A stretch of 64,000 nt of DNA from Planoprotostelium fungivorum (taxonomy: Eukaryota > Evosea > Variosea > Cavosteliida > Cavosteliaceae): assembly GCA_003024175.1 (NCBI GenBank), contig MDYQ01000419.1, positions 1-64,000 of the forward strand, written 5' to 3'. Both the position numbers and the translations under genes were made by a program. Numbering within the stretch: position 1 is the first letter of the stretch; every line of letters begins with the position of its first letter. Below are positions 45,201-56,793 of the stretch, one piece after another. The notes beneath the pieces were generated by a model, which did not search any database, had not been told where the DNA came from, and saw only the letters and a program-made list of their open reading frames with translations.

Positions 45201-46291
45201 TCTCTTCATGTCCTCTACATTCCTCTCTTCATGTCTCCATGTTTTTTCGTTACTTCATTCTTCACATCTGACAGAAAGTAGATCTTGCCCAAATCTGCAT
45301 GTATTAGATCTATCGAACAACAAGTGCAAACAGATGAACTGCGTGGACGTATGTTCGTTTCTCCAGAACAGCACCAGCCTCCGCTCTCTCAACATGGCCA
45401 GCTGCAAGATCCCCCACGAATCACTGAAAGACATTCTCACGTGTAAGTTCCTCCCTCCTTCCCCTAACGCTAACGGACACAGCACCGTCCAACCAACTGG
45501 AGTTATCTCTCAATCTGACCGACAACGGTCTAACCACGGCCGATGCCGTGATGATCTCCACGCTTCCATTCAAGATGACATCCATCACCGAGTTGAACCT
45601 CAGCGACAATGACCTGGGAGATGAAGGAATAGCTGCCATAGCAGAAGGTCTTTGCGCCTCTTCTTCCGTTCGCTCTCTCGTTCTCAACCGGTGAGAGGTG
45701 ACAGAGAAGGAGAAACTGAGAGGTACAGATGCTGGAATGGAAAAGCAAAGGCACCCGCTGTCGAAAATCTAGGAAAGTTAATATCGACCAACCGAGTGCT
45801 AGAATGTGAGCGTGGATGTGTGAAGGGAGACTGATGGAACCAGCTCTATCGATCGTGGGAGCAAAGACACCATTGAAGGCGGACCTTTACCCCTTCTTGT
45901 ATTCTCTCGGCACCAACTCCTCCATATCGAAGTTGGACATCAGTGGACACCAGATGGGAAATCGAGGTCTGTCTTTCAATCATAATAGATGAGACTGACA
46001 ATAGAGACAGGAGCCATCATTCTGGCCAAATCTCTCATGCGCAACTTTGTATTGACGGAATTACACTGGGATGACAACATGACGGGAAGTGTGGGATTTT
46101 CAGCTGTAGAGAATGCGATGCACGGAAACCAGAGTGTGAGAAACATGCAGCTACCCATCTTTGATATCGGTCTGGCTCTTAAGAACGAGGCGGGAGCAGC
46201 CAAGGAGATACAAGAGGCTCTCAGCTCCATCGAGCAATCACTCGTGAGAAATCAACAGGGAACACTCTTTACAATCATAGAGAGGGAATAG
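42216..46291 (+). CDS. RasGAP - PH - leucine-rich-repeat protein (CARMIL-GAP-like)
   Basis: Three modules. Residues about 1-330: a RasGAP domain, with the arginine-finger motif IMRGNSTASKIMKSYL, YLKLVFGNII, MPPEIR and FLLLRYFNPALLTPEQHGLL. Next a CARMIL-type PH domain (YVGWVDKRRRNKVQKRLFVV, HHRIITLKPGGK, LDLIFVNSLKPDE, MEISWRFS). Then about 16 leucine-rich repeats in the CARMIL style (LHVLDLSNNKCKQM, ITELNLSDNDLGDEGIAAIA, LRMLYLDECSIGKSGFTAIF). CARMILs link actin capping protein, Arp2/3 and myosin I; a CARMIL-GAP is described in Dictyostelium. No capping-protein-interaction motif is visible, since the frame stops soon after the LRRs at TAG 46289-46291. One intron starts with GC at 43636. Two introns hold tandem repeats. 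Confidence 0.8.
44168..44335 (+). repeat. CT-rich microsatellite inside an intron
   Basis: Runs of TTTCTCTC, turning at the right end into a longer unit that includes ATCTTTATCTTTCTCTC. It lies within one intron of the CARMIL-GAP-like gene and serves as a long pyrimidine tract before its 3' splice site. Confidence 0.85.
45160..45232 (+). repeat. 23-bp minisatellite inside an intron
   Basis: Three direct copies of a 23-bp unit starting TCATGTCCTCTACATTCCTC, with a partial fourth, within an intron of the CARMIL-GAP-like gene. Confidence 0.85.
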
Positions 46292-46489
46292 ACTGTTTGT
46301 ATCATATATCCCGCTCTATCTCTCTTTATTGTCTCCTCGCTATCTCGTTCCATCGTTTCATCGAAGGGAGAAGCGGACTCATCTATGTATTCTACTGTAG
46401 AGTGTTGTGCTTCCTCTCGCTGGTGTGGCCAGGAACAGTTTATGATACAGATTCAAATGCTAAAGAGAACAGAAGGAACGCGGAGGAGT

Positions 46490-47214
46490 TCATTTTGCCA
46501 CAGCCCACTGCATGGATTCCATTCTAGCCCATTGTTTCTGCTTCTGTGTCTCCTCAAAACATTCTGGTAGCTCTCCCACGATCCTTCCCGGGCATCCAGC
46601 CATTATGCTGAACGGTGGCACCACTTCCAACGTCAGATCTCCTTGTATCCTCCCACTTCACCTGTATCAGGTGGAAGGACCGTCCCATCTTCTATGTAAC
46701 AACAATCTTTCAGCACACATCGGCTCGACTGTGATGAATTAGATGAAGAGGACAGAATATTGCACTCACAACCACGGCACCCTTTCCAATGTGAACGTAA
46801 GAACCCACAGAAGCCGCGCCCACTACAGCTTCCTCATCCACGTGGACGAAATCACCAACTGAGACGGGAAAGAAGGCAATGCCTCTGAGATCTCGATTAG
46901 AGGTTGATGTGGGTTGGATCTGAACATACCCCTTCAATTTCTTGTGTGAAGGTCGAATGACACAATTGTCTTCGAAAGAACTGTACTTGCCAATTGTTAT
47001 CGTGGCAAGATCACCTCTCATCACAACGCCTGGTTTGATAATTGTCTTGTAAATGTTAGTTTGATCATGTATTTAGACCGTATATGCTGTTACCTTTCCT
47101 CCTGTAAGTCGTATGTTCTGTGCTCCGCATAGCACTGATTTCCGTGATACACGATTACCAGTGATTGTATCTATATAATCATCTTTGTTGTATAATGTTG
47201 GTGTTGGTTCCATT
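46490..47214 (-). CDS. DCTN5: Dynactin subunit 5 (p25)
   Basis: A left-handed beta-helix subunit of the dynactin pointed-end complex, which links dynein to membrane cargo. The start [20 protein letters not shown] with [20 protein letters not shown] is the family N-terminus. Next [65 protein letters not shown], then [40 protein letters not shown], and a C-terminal helix ending MQWAVAK. Length (about 190 residues) and hexapeptide turns match the family. Five or six exons. The gene is convergent with the CARMIL-GAP-like gene (198 bp between stops). Confidence 0.93.
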
Positions 47215-47462
47215 CTTCATCGACCGAAACATGTTGGTCCTCCCTCAATGGTGAGTTGTAGATCAATCTCTTGATTTAGATTTATACCTGGGAACGACCC
47301 AGTTGAACACAGTATAATGGTATCTTCTCTGTCTACGTTGCTTAACAGAATACCTCAAGATCACAGACAATTTATTTTCACAAAATCCTCTATAGCGTTT
47401 CCATTTGATTGGCTGTATTTAGAGCTGTACAGATGTCAGTCAACACGAGGATCTAACGGTGA

Positions 47463-50139
47463 TCACCTCAAATAGTGAATCTCGACGTGTCCATCTTGGT
47501 GGGCGAAAGATACCGAGGAGTTTCGTCCTCGACTGTAGAGCGTTCACATTTGGGTAGAGGGAGAGGAACTCACCTCAAAGTCATAGCAGTCACAGGTGAT
47601 TTCTTTGCGCTGAAAGGTTCCGATACCGCAGGGCTTGTTTCATTGGCAGATATGTCCCACACATAGATCTGGGTGGCTGTGGTGGCATAGAACACCGTTG
47701 AACGGGTTCTCGACCAGGCTACAGACAGGATGGAAGATTTCTTTGACTTCTCAGCCTCCCATACATACAAGGGAGCGGCAGTGTGGACCGAGAAGAGGGC
47801 CACTGTGGTATCATCCATGGCAGCAAGGAATAGAGACGGATCAAAAGGGGAGAAGTCCACGGCGCTGACGCGTGTGGCAAATCCAGGCTTCGAATGAGAG
47901 GGCAGTGAGAAGTCCACTTGACCAAATCTCACTCCTCGGATGATCTGACCAACATCTGTGGACACAATGAACTGGTTGTTGTCGTTGCTGAAGAAAGAGA
48001 TGTCCAAACATCTCATGGCATTTCCCTCTCTGCGAATGATTCCCAAATCTTGATTTGGATCGCGGATTCGTAGGGTATTACTCTTCTGCAATTTGAATTT
48101 ACCTCCAATAGAGAGCCCATAGTCAGATTCGATTGCAGCTCTACCTTGTTCAGATGAGACTACAACCGATTGGCCCACCTCTCGGATTCACCCAACTGCA
48201 TCAAAAGCCATATGTTCACTTCTCCCTGTTCATCCACTGTGGCCAGGGTCAAAGCAGTATTGGTCGCCTTCATCGAGTCAGTACACCAGCACCAATGACA
48301 TGATATTACTTGATTCGATGATTCCTCTTCATTTCCAAATGGATCATCCACATTGTCTACCACCTCCACGTTGTTCTTTTGTCGCTCTATCGCAACCATC
48401 TTGATCTGCATACGAGTTAGACCAGATCTATCGATAAAACTCACAATAGGGTTGGTGTGATTATCGTAGAAAAGACTCTCCGTGGTATATGTAGGACGTC
48501 TCAACTCGACCATCTCTCCCCCAATGGCGACGTGCTGGTGCAGAGAAGAGAATTCATTCAAATCCCATGCGAGCACGGTGCCTGAGGAAGTGGAAGCGAC
48601 CACAATCTGTGGATTCTCTGGGTTGAATTGGCAAGACGAAGGCTCTGACTCGGACAGAAGTATCCTGATATCGTTGGATTCATGCAATCTAGTTGGACTC
48701 ACTTGGTTGGGTGTGTTGGAGCATTCAGATTATATAGACAGAGTACAGATCGACCCTTCAGATAAGGTTCTGTTGAGTTAGCACACGAGTATCCAATCAG
48801 CAGGAGATGAGGTAGGCTAGGAGAGAAGCACATCGCTTCGCAATCGTTAGTCACCATCTCCTCCGAACGCCTTGTCTCACTCTTCACTGGGCAGTTGGTT
48901 AAATATCTAGGAGGATCCAAATTGATGTACTGATCTGCAAACGCGTACCCTGATGTGAACGTTGCTTTCTTTGCCGTATTATCCATCAGATTCTCCTCCA
49001 GCAGGTTCTCGATTACCTATTCGATTCTGTTAGGAAGCATGAGAAAAGTGAGCTCACTTCTGATGCTGGCAGGAGGAATGCTGCCAAACGAGTTCTATCA
49101 TTGTATGTCTGCAGAGGGTCTCGATCTCGATCATTAGCGGAAGATCCTCCGGAGAACCCAATATCATCGGGAAACTGAACGATTTCATTCAACATTCCCA
49201 CCGACTGACTCACCTGCACGGACTTTTCGTCTGTTTCGATATCATCTGTTTGTACCTCTACAAAACAAACATCTTCATTGGTTTGTGTGTGTGATTGCGT
49301 AGAATTGCTGTTTCCAAAGTTGCGTATGAACAGTTGGTACTCCGTGAGGGGAGGAATATCTACGATTTCGATCGATGCAACATCCAGCTCAATCAGGGAT
49401 AAGATCTCCGCCCCTCTCTGCAATCGCTTTTGCGCCTCCTCGATCTTCTTCAATTCTGCTGGATCAATGTACCTGCGCTGAAGCAGTGGCTCTGCTTTCG
49501 CTGCCTTTGCCATCTTCTGTTGTGAACTGGGGCTTCCTTCCACGGTTTTTTGTAAGACTTGGCTGGATGTCTTCTCTTCTTGTGTGCTGAGGTCTATTGT
49601 CTCTTCTTCAAACTCTTCTTCATAATTCTGCTTCTCATCGGTAAATCGCTCACTAGCGATTACACTGTCACCTCGAAATCATCCTTCTCATAGTCGTCCT
49701 CGTAAGACTCCTCTTCCTCTACCTTTGGTGTTTCTCTGGGGACAATCCTTGGTGGTGCAGTTTCGACTGCCACAGGCTCTGCCTTACTCTTCTTCTTCGA
49801 CTTTTTCGGTTTCTCTTCGGTATCCTCTGCAGGTGCGCTTTCTGAATCTTTCTTCTTCTTCTTTTTTTTCTTTGGGGCCTCGTCATCGGCTGCTGCATCT
49901 TCAGCCGTCTTGCTACTCTTTTTCTTCTTCTTCTTCTCTCCTCCTTCAGCGGGATCTGCTACGGGAGCGGTATCATCGGTAGCCTTCGCCTTCTTCTTCT
50001 TCTTTGGCTTATCTTCCGTCACCTCATCGATGACTACATCTTCCTTCTTGTCCTTCTTCTTTGTGCTCTTCTTCTTTGGTGCCTCTTCACCTCCCTCCTC
50101 AGTGATCTCTTTCTTCTTCCGAGGCTTCTTCTCTGACAT
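47463..50139 (-). CDS. WDR60: Dynein-2 intermediate chain WDR60 (DYNC2I1)
   Basis: An intermediate chain of the retrograde intraflagellar-transport motor. The N-terminal 170 residues from MSEKKPRKKKEITEEGGEEA are Lys/Glu-rich and end in EEESYEDDYEKDDFE, as in WDR60. The middle has a conserved helix YIDPAELKKIEEAQKRLQRG and the acidic VQTDDIETDEKSVQV. The C-terminal WD40 propeller includes VTNDCEAMCFSPSLPHLLLI, CQFNPENPQIVVASTSSGTV with LAWDLNEF, VDEQGEVNIW, FIVSTDVGQIIRG, VSAVDFSPFDPSLFLAAMDD, STVFYATTATQIYVWDIS and, after a last intron, FAHQDGHVEIHYLR. The chosen ATG (50137-50139) starts the basic region; an in-frame ATG 24 codons upstream is possible. WDR34, the other dynein-2 IC, lacks the Lys/Glu N-terminus. 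Confidence 0.85.
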
Positions 50140-50503
50140 CTTTGGCAAGATGAGATGGACCCACTCAACAACTAAATTTAGTCTCTCCCTGGTTGTTTTC
50201 CTTCGTTTCATAAATCATGTTCAATGTGTATGTACAGCCATCCACACTTCTTTTGGGTGGTCCCTCGTGCAAACGTAGCCCTAAAGATGGCTGATGAGTG
50301 GAAGACTGTAGGACGCCGTCAAATCTCACTATCCGTCGACATTGTACTTCACGAACGAACACCATCATTCAACCATCGCTTGAATGTGTCAACATGCATC
50401 CAGAAATATGGGAATAAGTACACTGACAACAGTTCGAATCTTATGTCATCTGAAGCCTCAGTTCGTTCGGTTTATTGGATGCAAGCTGTGCTCATTAGGA
50501 GAT
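50140..50503. other. Gap between V-ATPase e and WDR60
   Basis: Open frames of 67-98 codons overlap on opposite strands, but neither has splice or family support. It probably holds 5' sequences of WDR60. Confidence 0.35.
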
Positions 50504-50917
50504 TTAATGATGTCCGCTAGTTCCCTTCAAAAGGTGTGAGAAGTGGCAATGTGAGATGATTGGACTCACATTGGTGGACGGATATACTGTGTATGTAGGG
50601 AGGACAAGGGCGTGAATTTGGGCGATGTAGGTCACAACCCACCTGGAACCATCGTCAACATGTACTCACTTTTATCAGACATAGAGTGGGTTCTACTCAC
50701 ATGAGCCAGAGGCAGACAAATGTTGTGACGATGTTCAGTCGGATAAGCCTGTGAAATGGTTAAAGAATGTCATCAGAAGAAAGAGAATAGATTGAAGGTG
50801 GACTTCAGGGTTCTCTCACCCCTTATCTCTGCCGGGGGCAAATGCATAGCAGAGTCCCGTCAGAAGAATAACCACAGCGGTCACAATAAGAATAACGTAT
50901 CCTGGTGCAAGACCCAT
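50504..50917 (-). CDS. V-type ATPase subunit e (Vo sector)
   Basis: A small two-helix membrane subunit of the proton pump. Four short exons join in phase. The protein starts MGLAPGYVILIVTAVVILLT, forming helix 1. A loop FAPGRDKGLIRLNIV precedes helix 2, TTFVCLWLMWVVTYIAQIHA, with the tail LVLPTYTVYPSTN. The W(L/M)....AQ..P(L) pattern and a length near 75 residues are those of subunit e. It ends at TAA 50504-50506. Because the exons are tiny (35-100 nt) an automatic annotation could miss this gene. Its ATG is 131 bp from that of the divergent coiled-coil gene. Confidence 0.85.
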
Positions 50918-51048
50918 GCTTCAAAAGTTATCTGTGAGGGGGTTGGGGTTTGATGATCTCTCGCTCTTCCCCGCGAACTTCTCTTTAAAATAAAAATAAA
51001 TGAAACAAGGCATCACATCGGAAAGCTTCTCTTCCGAATTCACATCTG

Positions 51049-51777
51049 ATGGCGAATACCAAGGAATCCATAGACGCCGCTGTGAGAGCTCTCAAGGATC
51101 TAGAAGAGTTGCGAAGAAAGGTGAGCCACACTGGAGGATCGGCTCTGAACTCCGTCCAGGTCCACGAATTATCTAAATGGAAAGCAAACCAGGAGACCAT
51201 ATTGGTTGGTGTTCGAGAAGAATTACGCTCTGCACAAGAGGGAGCGGTGAGGGAAGAATGAATGAAACCGTCAATCTGACGTACAGGCAGGCCAGAGACC
51301 AGAAGTTGAATGAAGAAATACAACACGAGACGATAGAGGTGAAGAAGGAAGAGGAGGAGAGTGTAAAAAGATCAGGTGCGGAAACAAATAGAAGAAGCAA
51401 AGAGCCAATTGGAAGAATTGAAGAAAACAACCACAGAAGAGGGCTCCCCTCAATCACCCGCAGTGGGATCAGAAGGAGAAGAGAGTCCACAGCTGAAGAG
51501 TCCTTCGGTGGATAATGCAGCGAAATACAGATCGTGGAACAAGAGGGTGAGGGGAGGATCTCGCTGTGGCTGACAGTGGTAGGTGGTGGGGAATTATCAG
51601 GACATATTGCTGCAGATCAACACGGAGAGGACACAGATCACCCAGCTGCAGGAGTTCAAGCTGGAGCATGAGCCGAAACTGGAGGAAGCGAAAGGGATGC
51701 TGCGTGAAGCAGCCGATGCCCGACTGAAGCTAGAGGAGGACATCAACCGAATGGAGAAGGAGCTGAAGAAGAAATAA
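51049..51777 (+). CDS. Coiled-coil protein, unknown
   Basis: From MANTKESIDAAVRALKDLEE the protein is a coiled coil, broken once by a Ser/Pro/Glu-rich linker (EEGSPQSPAVGSEGEESPQL). It continues YQDILLQINTERTQITQLQE and EEDINRMEKELKKK to TAA. Five introns (GTGAG...CAG) join in phase and are needed to keep the heptads. About 190 residues. No known family. It is convergent with the Plus3 gene (127 bp). Confidence 0.65.
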
Positions 51778-51904
51778 GAGTGCGAGATCAGAGACGATGT
51801 AAGATAAAGAAGGAAATATAATACTTTATCTACAGAGGGAGCGGAACAGGAACGAGGGTTCCTCTGATACATCCCAACTCTTCTATCTAACATGTTCCGT
51901 GCTT

Positions 51905-53288
51905 CTAATGCGAAGAATAGGCTATGCTCTGTTTGCCGTTGAGGAGGTTGGCCACCTCCAGCTTCTCAACCACCTCGGCAGGCATGATGCTGATGTTGTT
52001 CCTCTCTGCATCTCGCATCCACTCGTTGCACTCTCCCTCCGTCGGTGCAAAGTTGGACACCGCTGACACTGGGACAATGTGCTGCCCCGAGCTGCCAAAG
52101 TGTACCACCAGGCCCTTCCCATTGTCCATAAAGTCTCCCGACTCGAAAAAGTTGTCTCTCCCCTCCACCACACATCCCAATCGATGCACTGGCTGGTCGT
52201 TCATCTCTCCAATCTTCACTCGGACGTAAAATCCTCTCATCAGCTTGTTGAATTGCTCGTCAAACATCCACCTACTCTTGTCACCCTCTCTCTCTCCTCT
52301 CTCCTCACCTCTCGATCTGCTCCCTCGTGATGAGGATCTTCATCAGCTTGGACAGTGCAGATTCCTCTACAGGGTGGAAGGATGGATCGGACAGCAGCTG
52401 AGAGGTGGACTCTTGGATGTGTGCCATGTCCGACAGATCATCGTTGTATGTGAACCTCGCTCCTCCCACGGTGGTCTCTCCCAGCCAGCTCTCTATGTCT
52501 TGCAGGGGAGAGGAGCCTTCCTCTTCAGCTCCACTCTTTTCGGAGCCGTCCTCCCATTTTAAACCAGATTGCAGATCGTTCCAGGGCTCTTCGACCCAGG
52601 GAGTGTCGGTGCTGCCCCAAGATGAAGAGAGTCCACTCATGTCCCACGAATCGGGGGCGTTGTAGACATAGTTGGAGTCATTCGCGGGCTGATGTTGTTC
52701 GGCCGGGGGTGATACGCGAGGGAGCTGCGGGCTAGAGATTCGGGTGTTCTGTATCCCTTGAAGGATTCGTAGGGTGTTGGGAGAAGAGAGTAAGGTGGGT
52801 GAAGAAATGATGGGTGACTTGGTGCCTTTGTATTGTTGCTGCTGCGCCTGTCTCCTCTCTGTGGCCACTGGGAGTGGTTTCGGTATCCTTCTCTCCGGAC
52901 ATTCGGCTGGACACCTCCATTTCATTCAGAATCCGTACGTTACCAGTTCAACTCACCTCTTGTGCATAGCTCTGTGTCTGAGACAAGCGTAGGATTCTCT
53001 TATTCTCCTTGCCATCTTCTCATCCTCCACTTTACGTGTCGAACGTGGTGTCAATGGTGAACTCATCCCCTGTTTGCTCTTCATCTTTTTCTTCTGTATG
53101 CCCAAGTTCATGTTGGCCATGAGCTCCTCTTCTCTCCTTCGTAGAATCGGCGAACCAGCAGGAGAGCTCTGTTGAAGCAGAGGCGAATTTTGTGGCAGAA
53201 AAGGGACCGCTACATGGCGAGGCTCCGTATTCTCTGAAGGTGGTTGTCCATTCCACGACCAAGAGAGCTGAGGTGATGAAGTCATCAT
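51905..53288 (-). CDS. Plus3-domain protein (RTF1-like)
   Basis: The N-terminal half is low-complexity, rich in Ser, Pro, Gln and acidic residues (WDMSGLSSSWGSTDTPWVEE) with a basic patch (IQKKKMKSKQGMSS). The C-terminal part, joined across a 37-nt intron that splits an Arg codon, is a Plus3 domain: KILITREQIERWMFDEQFNK, LMRGFYVRVKIGEMNDQPVH, LGCVVEGRDN, and VEKLEVANLL at the end. In RTF1 (PAF1 complex) this domain binds phosphorylated Spt5. Typical RTF1 has a histone-modification domain upstream of Plus3, which is not visible here, so this may be another Plus3 protein. It ends IAYSSH at TAG. Confidence 0.7.
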
Positions 53289-54132
53289 GTTATTTTGCAG
53301 ATACTCTCCTGCTCTGAATCAACATTGCGCTCCAGCACACATCATCATTCTCACCACTTGTTGTTGGAATCTTATATTATCTGCTCTCCTCCTTATGGTT
53401 GAAAGTCCTCCTGTCCCTTAGTGCCCCTTGTGTTTGCTATCTAGTATCTAGGCTTTCGAAGATTCGAACCCAGTCAAAGATTCTCTCACATGTCGACAGC
53501 TGGAATGAAGGAAGAAATCACCTTATGTCGACAGCCAAATCAACGAATACTCCTTGGGTTGCTGTGGAATGCGTCGTTGACACTTTGCCATTTTCTCTCA
53601 ACGTTTTTCCCCTCGTTGATTGTTACAATCGAATGAAACGCAACCGCATCTTTCAACACGCACACAGGGATCATGTTTACTCTGTCTCTACTCGGTTGTA
53701 ATGGGAAAATCAAATACGGAACCCTCCGAACAGTCGAATCTCTTTGTGCTAGAACCTCATCCTCTGTGATCTCAAGTACTGTTGCAAGTCATCTTGTGGA
53801 TCTAACAGTGTGACAGGAAATCATACCATTCAGGTTCGAAATCTGAGCCATCTGAGAGACAATCGCACGCTAACAAGAAACAATGGAGTATTTAACACAG
53901 TTCAATGTACAGCGATGAATAAGAATATTCATCTGAAGATCTATTCTCCATATAAAAGGAGGTGAGAAGATGTCGAGTACGAGAGGATGATTGAGAAGAG
54001 GCAGAGAATTCTCAACGACATTCATATTGGGAAATATAGGATTGTGTCTTTTCGAACGTTATGTTCTATCTAGAGGTATTTCATCTCTCATTTCTCCTCT
54101 TTTATTGTTTCACAGTGAGCTGGTACGCCAAA
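53289..54132. other. Intergenic, no supported gene
   Basis: A 100-codon plus-strand frame (53399-53701) lacks family or splice support. A GATTCGAACCC at about 53460 looks like part of a tRNA T-loop, but no cloverleaf can be built. The right end may contain a 5' exon of the protease gene (frame with LGNIGLCLFERYVLSR, no ATG). Confidence 0.4.
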
Positions 54133-55307
54133 ATGAGGAGATACATCGCCATCACCATCTTGGTCATCGTGTCGTTGACCGTCATATACATCACCGTCGA
54201 GGGTGATTACATGACCATAGTCGGTGGGTGACATCCATCTCTTCTCACCTTCACTTCGCATCTCTTCTCATCTCCATGCAGAGAGACACAGGGAGGCCCA
54301 GTTGATCGGACCCGAGACGGAGGCACTCATCGCGGAGAAGGCCTTCAATTACCTCTACGGAAAATCCTTCGAATACCTGCCCGAGGACGATCCGGTGAGA
54401 TAACTTTAGAGGATGACGCTGACAGGAGCAGATGGTGAAGAGAGTGGAGAAGATCGGAAAGAGGATCATCTTCTGTTCAGAGGTGCAAGAGCTGAAGGAT
54501 CTGGAGTGGACCTTCTACGTGGCAAAGTCTGACAGTCAGTTGGCATTGGGAAGACCAGGTGAGACATGCAGTGTGTCATCTCACTGAAGCTGACAGGGGG
54601 GGCGGTGCTGATCACCACGGCCATGATCGAGACGTTGGAGTCTGATGATGAGCTGGCCAATGTCGTCGGACACGAGATGGGTGAGGAAGGTCTTCTTCTT
54701 TCATCTAAAGTGGACAGGACACATCTTGTGCCATCACGTGGGGGCCAATCTGGTTCACATGGCATTGTTCACGGCAGCCAACCTCGCTTTCGACATCTTA
54801 TTCAGATCCACTTTTCTTCTGACACCGGTGGGGATGGAGAGACTTTGAATCTGATTCCTCTCAGTTGTTTGAATTCGCTTGGAACATACCCTTCTGGAAG
54901 CAATCTGAGATCGAGTCTGATTTTGTGGGGTGAGTCATCCATCCTACGTCGATGGAATAGAGAGACATGATCTATTAAGAATGAGAATGGAGGAAGAGTC
55001 ATTGAATGGTGACAGGCTCGTTCTGATGTCCAGAGCACTGTACGATTATCGTTCAGCACCGTCTTACTTTGAACGAGCAGTCCAACAAGAGAAGGAGTCG
55101 GGACATGGACCTTCCCAAGGTGAGGGATCGAGAGAGAAGTGAATGACAGAGACAGTCTATCTGGCCTTCAGCTCTTGGCCCTCTTCAGAGCAGAGACTCT
55201 CTGTCCTTCAAAAGTGGCAGGAGATCGCACGGAGGCATTACATCGAATCGAAGAGGAAGCTCTGGACGGAAAAGAGCAAGAAAGCTGGAGATCAATCAAA
55301 TAAATAG
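54133..55307 (+). CDS. OMA1-like M48 zinc metallopeptidase
   Basis: A membrane-bound protease. A short basic start (MRRYIAITILVIVSLTVIYI) is a signal anchor. The M48 domain follows: EQMVKRVEKIGKRII, GGAVLITTAMIETLESDDEL, then the zinc site VVGHEMGHILCHHVGANLVH (HExxH split by an intron), FWKQSEIESDFVGLVLMSRA with the third zinc ligand Glu, and SSWPSSEQRLSVLQKW as in the THPSSE(E/Q)R motif of OMA1/M48C. OMA1 acts in the mitochondrial inner membrane on stress; whether this protein goes there is inferred. An exon upstream of the chosen ATG could extend the N-terminus. It ends at TAG 55305-55307. Confidence 0.85.
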
Positions 55308-55460
55308 AGGCAGCTAGATTGTACGCTTTCCAGCACATACTCATGTACTTTCATGATTGCCTTCTGTACAATGCAACACAGACACAAACGGCTGATAATT
55401 TCTCATCTCATCTACAACGGGCAGACAGATCGGCCCATCATGTGATTGCATCTGAGAAAG

Positions 55461-56697
55461 ATGTCAGCATTGGACAAGCTGACTGAAGAATTAAGACAGA
55501 AGGCAGCAGAGAGGTTTATTTCTGTGGAGACATTTCCAGGGACTGCATTGAGAGATAGTATCACCATCGCACTCTGTGAGGACGACCATTTCCGGGTGAT
55601 TGACGAAGCATTACACTTGTAGGATCACGCTGATGTCTGATTCAGGATGGATTCTTGAGACATTACCTGTCTGCTTTCTACGCACTGGAACATGGAACAC
55701 CTTCCGACAAAGAGAAGAGACAGTGAGCCGATCGTGTTGATGATGATGATTGAGAAATGTAACAGCCTCGTACTTGGATTCGATTGTGAGTTCAGCAGAC
55801 ACGGTGTAGTCGAATTGATTCAGTTCTCAACGAACCATTTGATCGTCCTCGTCCAGGTGAGGTCAATTTATGCTTCAGGTCTGATCATGGCAGGTCGGAT
55901 TGTTAGGAACAGTACCAGAGGAGGTCATCGAGCTCTTGGAAGACGATCAAGTGATTCTGTCCGGCGTAGGTTGCATCAACGATTCTTTTTTCATCCAACA
56001 GTCTTTCCCTCAGCTCATGATTCGCCCGGTGATCTATTTCTTTCCCTCGACTCATGAACAGAGTTCTGATGCCGTCGATGACACGATGAAGATCTGACAC
56101 TCGATCAGAGATCATTCTTTGAAATCAGCAATGTAACGTGGAGCAATGCAATATCGAAAGCGTTAGATCTGAACCAACTGAGTGATTTGATACTGGGAGT
56201 AGAGAAATCAGAATTGAAGAAGAAATCGGCTGATCCGTGGAAAGCTAGATTCATGGACAAGGGAAATATCGAGTGAGAGACGTCCACAGAAGCGATCTCA
56301 CCCTCTCAGATATGCCGCACGTGATGCATGGCTCGGTTACAATCTCTGTCGAAAGTTATACTTAACATTGACCGCACAGAATAAGTCATCGAAGAAGAAG
56401 GAGTCCCTGTACGAATGGTCCGCAGCAAGAATAGCGGTGAGTGGTCTCCGATGGATGTGATGAGGAGCTGAACGAGAGAAGACGGTGGAGCAGAATAAGA
56501 AGACGAGGGCAGAGTCCATTGAGAGAGCAGCGATGGAGGCGGAGGCGGAGAGAGAGCAACTGGGAAGAATCGATGCCTCGTCCATCAATCCTGCGGCAGA
56601 GAGTGTAGATGATGTGATCGAACAGATGAGAAAGAGAGCCGCCACTACCACGGAAGACGACAAGGACAAGAAGAAGAAGAAAGAGAACGAAGAGTAA
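55461..56697 (+). CDS. DEDD-type 3'-5' exonuclease (WRN/RNase D-like)
   Basis: Begins MSALDKLTEELRQKAAERFI. After two introns the exonuclease domain opens with Exo I LVLGFDCEFSRHGVVELIQF (D and E ligands), then EEVIELLEDDQVILSGVG and a D of Exo II nearby. The third block has SNVTWSNAISKALDLNQLSD and GNIEYAARDAWLGYNLCRKL (Exo III, Y...D). The protein ends in a coiled-coil tail rich in Glu and Lys (ERAAMEAEAEREQLGRIDAS to KKKKENEE). A role in DNA or RNA 3'-end processing is known for the family; the substrate is not evident. A 43-nt intron (GTGAGCC...TAACAG) is needed to join the Exo I strand in phase. Confidence 0.8.
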
Positions 56698-56793
56698 AGA
56701 ATCGACGATTGATCTTCTTTGATACATCTATACATCCTCATGTACAATTCCTCTCTTCTGATCCTCAGCTGTTGTTTCTTACTGTTCTCTTGT

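Noticed and set aside
49725-50278. Plus-strand hydrophobic Phe/Ser-rich frames
   Set aside because: They are the antisense of the Lys/Glu-rich N-terminus of WDR60.
53455-53480. tRNA T-loop-like GATTCGAACCC
   Set aside because: No matching T-stem, anticodon arm or acceptor stem could be paired on either strand.
53399-53701. 100-codon open frame
   Set aside because: No family resemblance, no splice context and an odd composition; likely chance.
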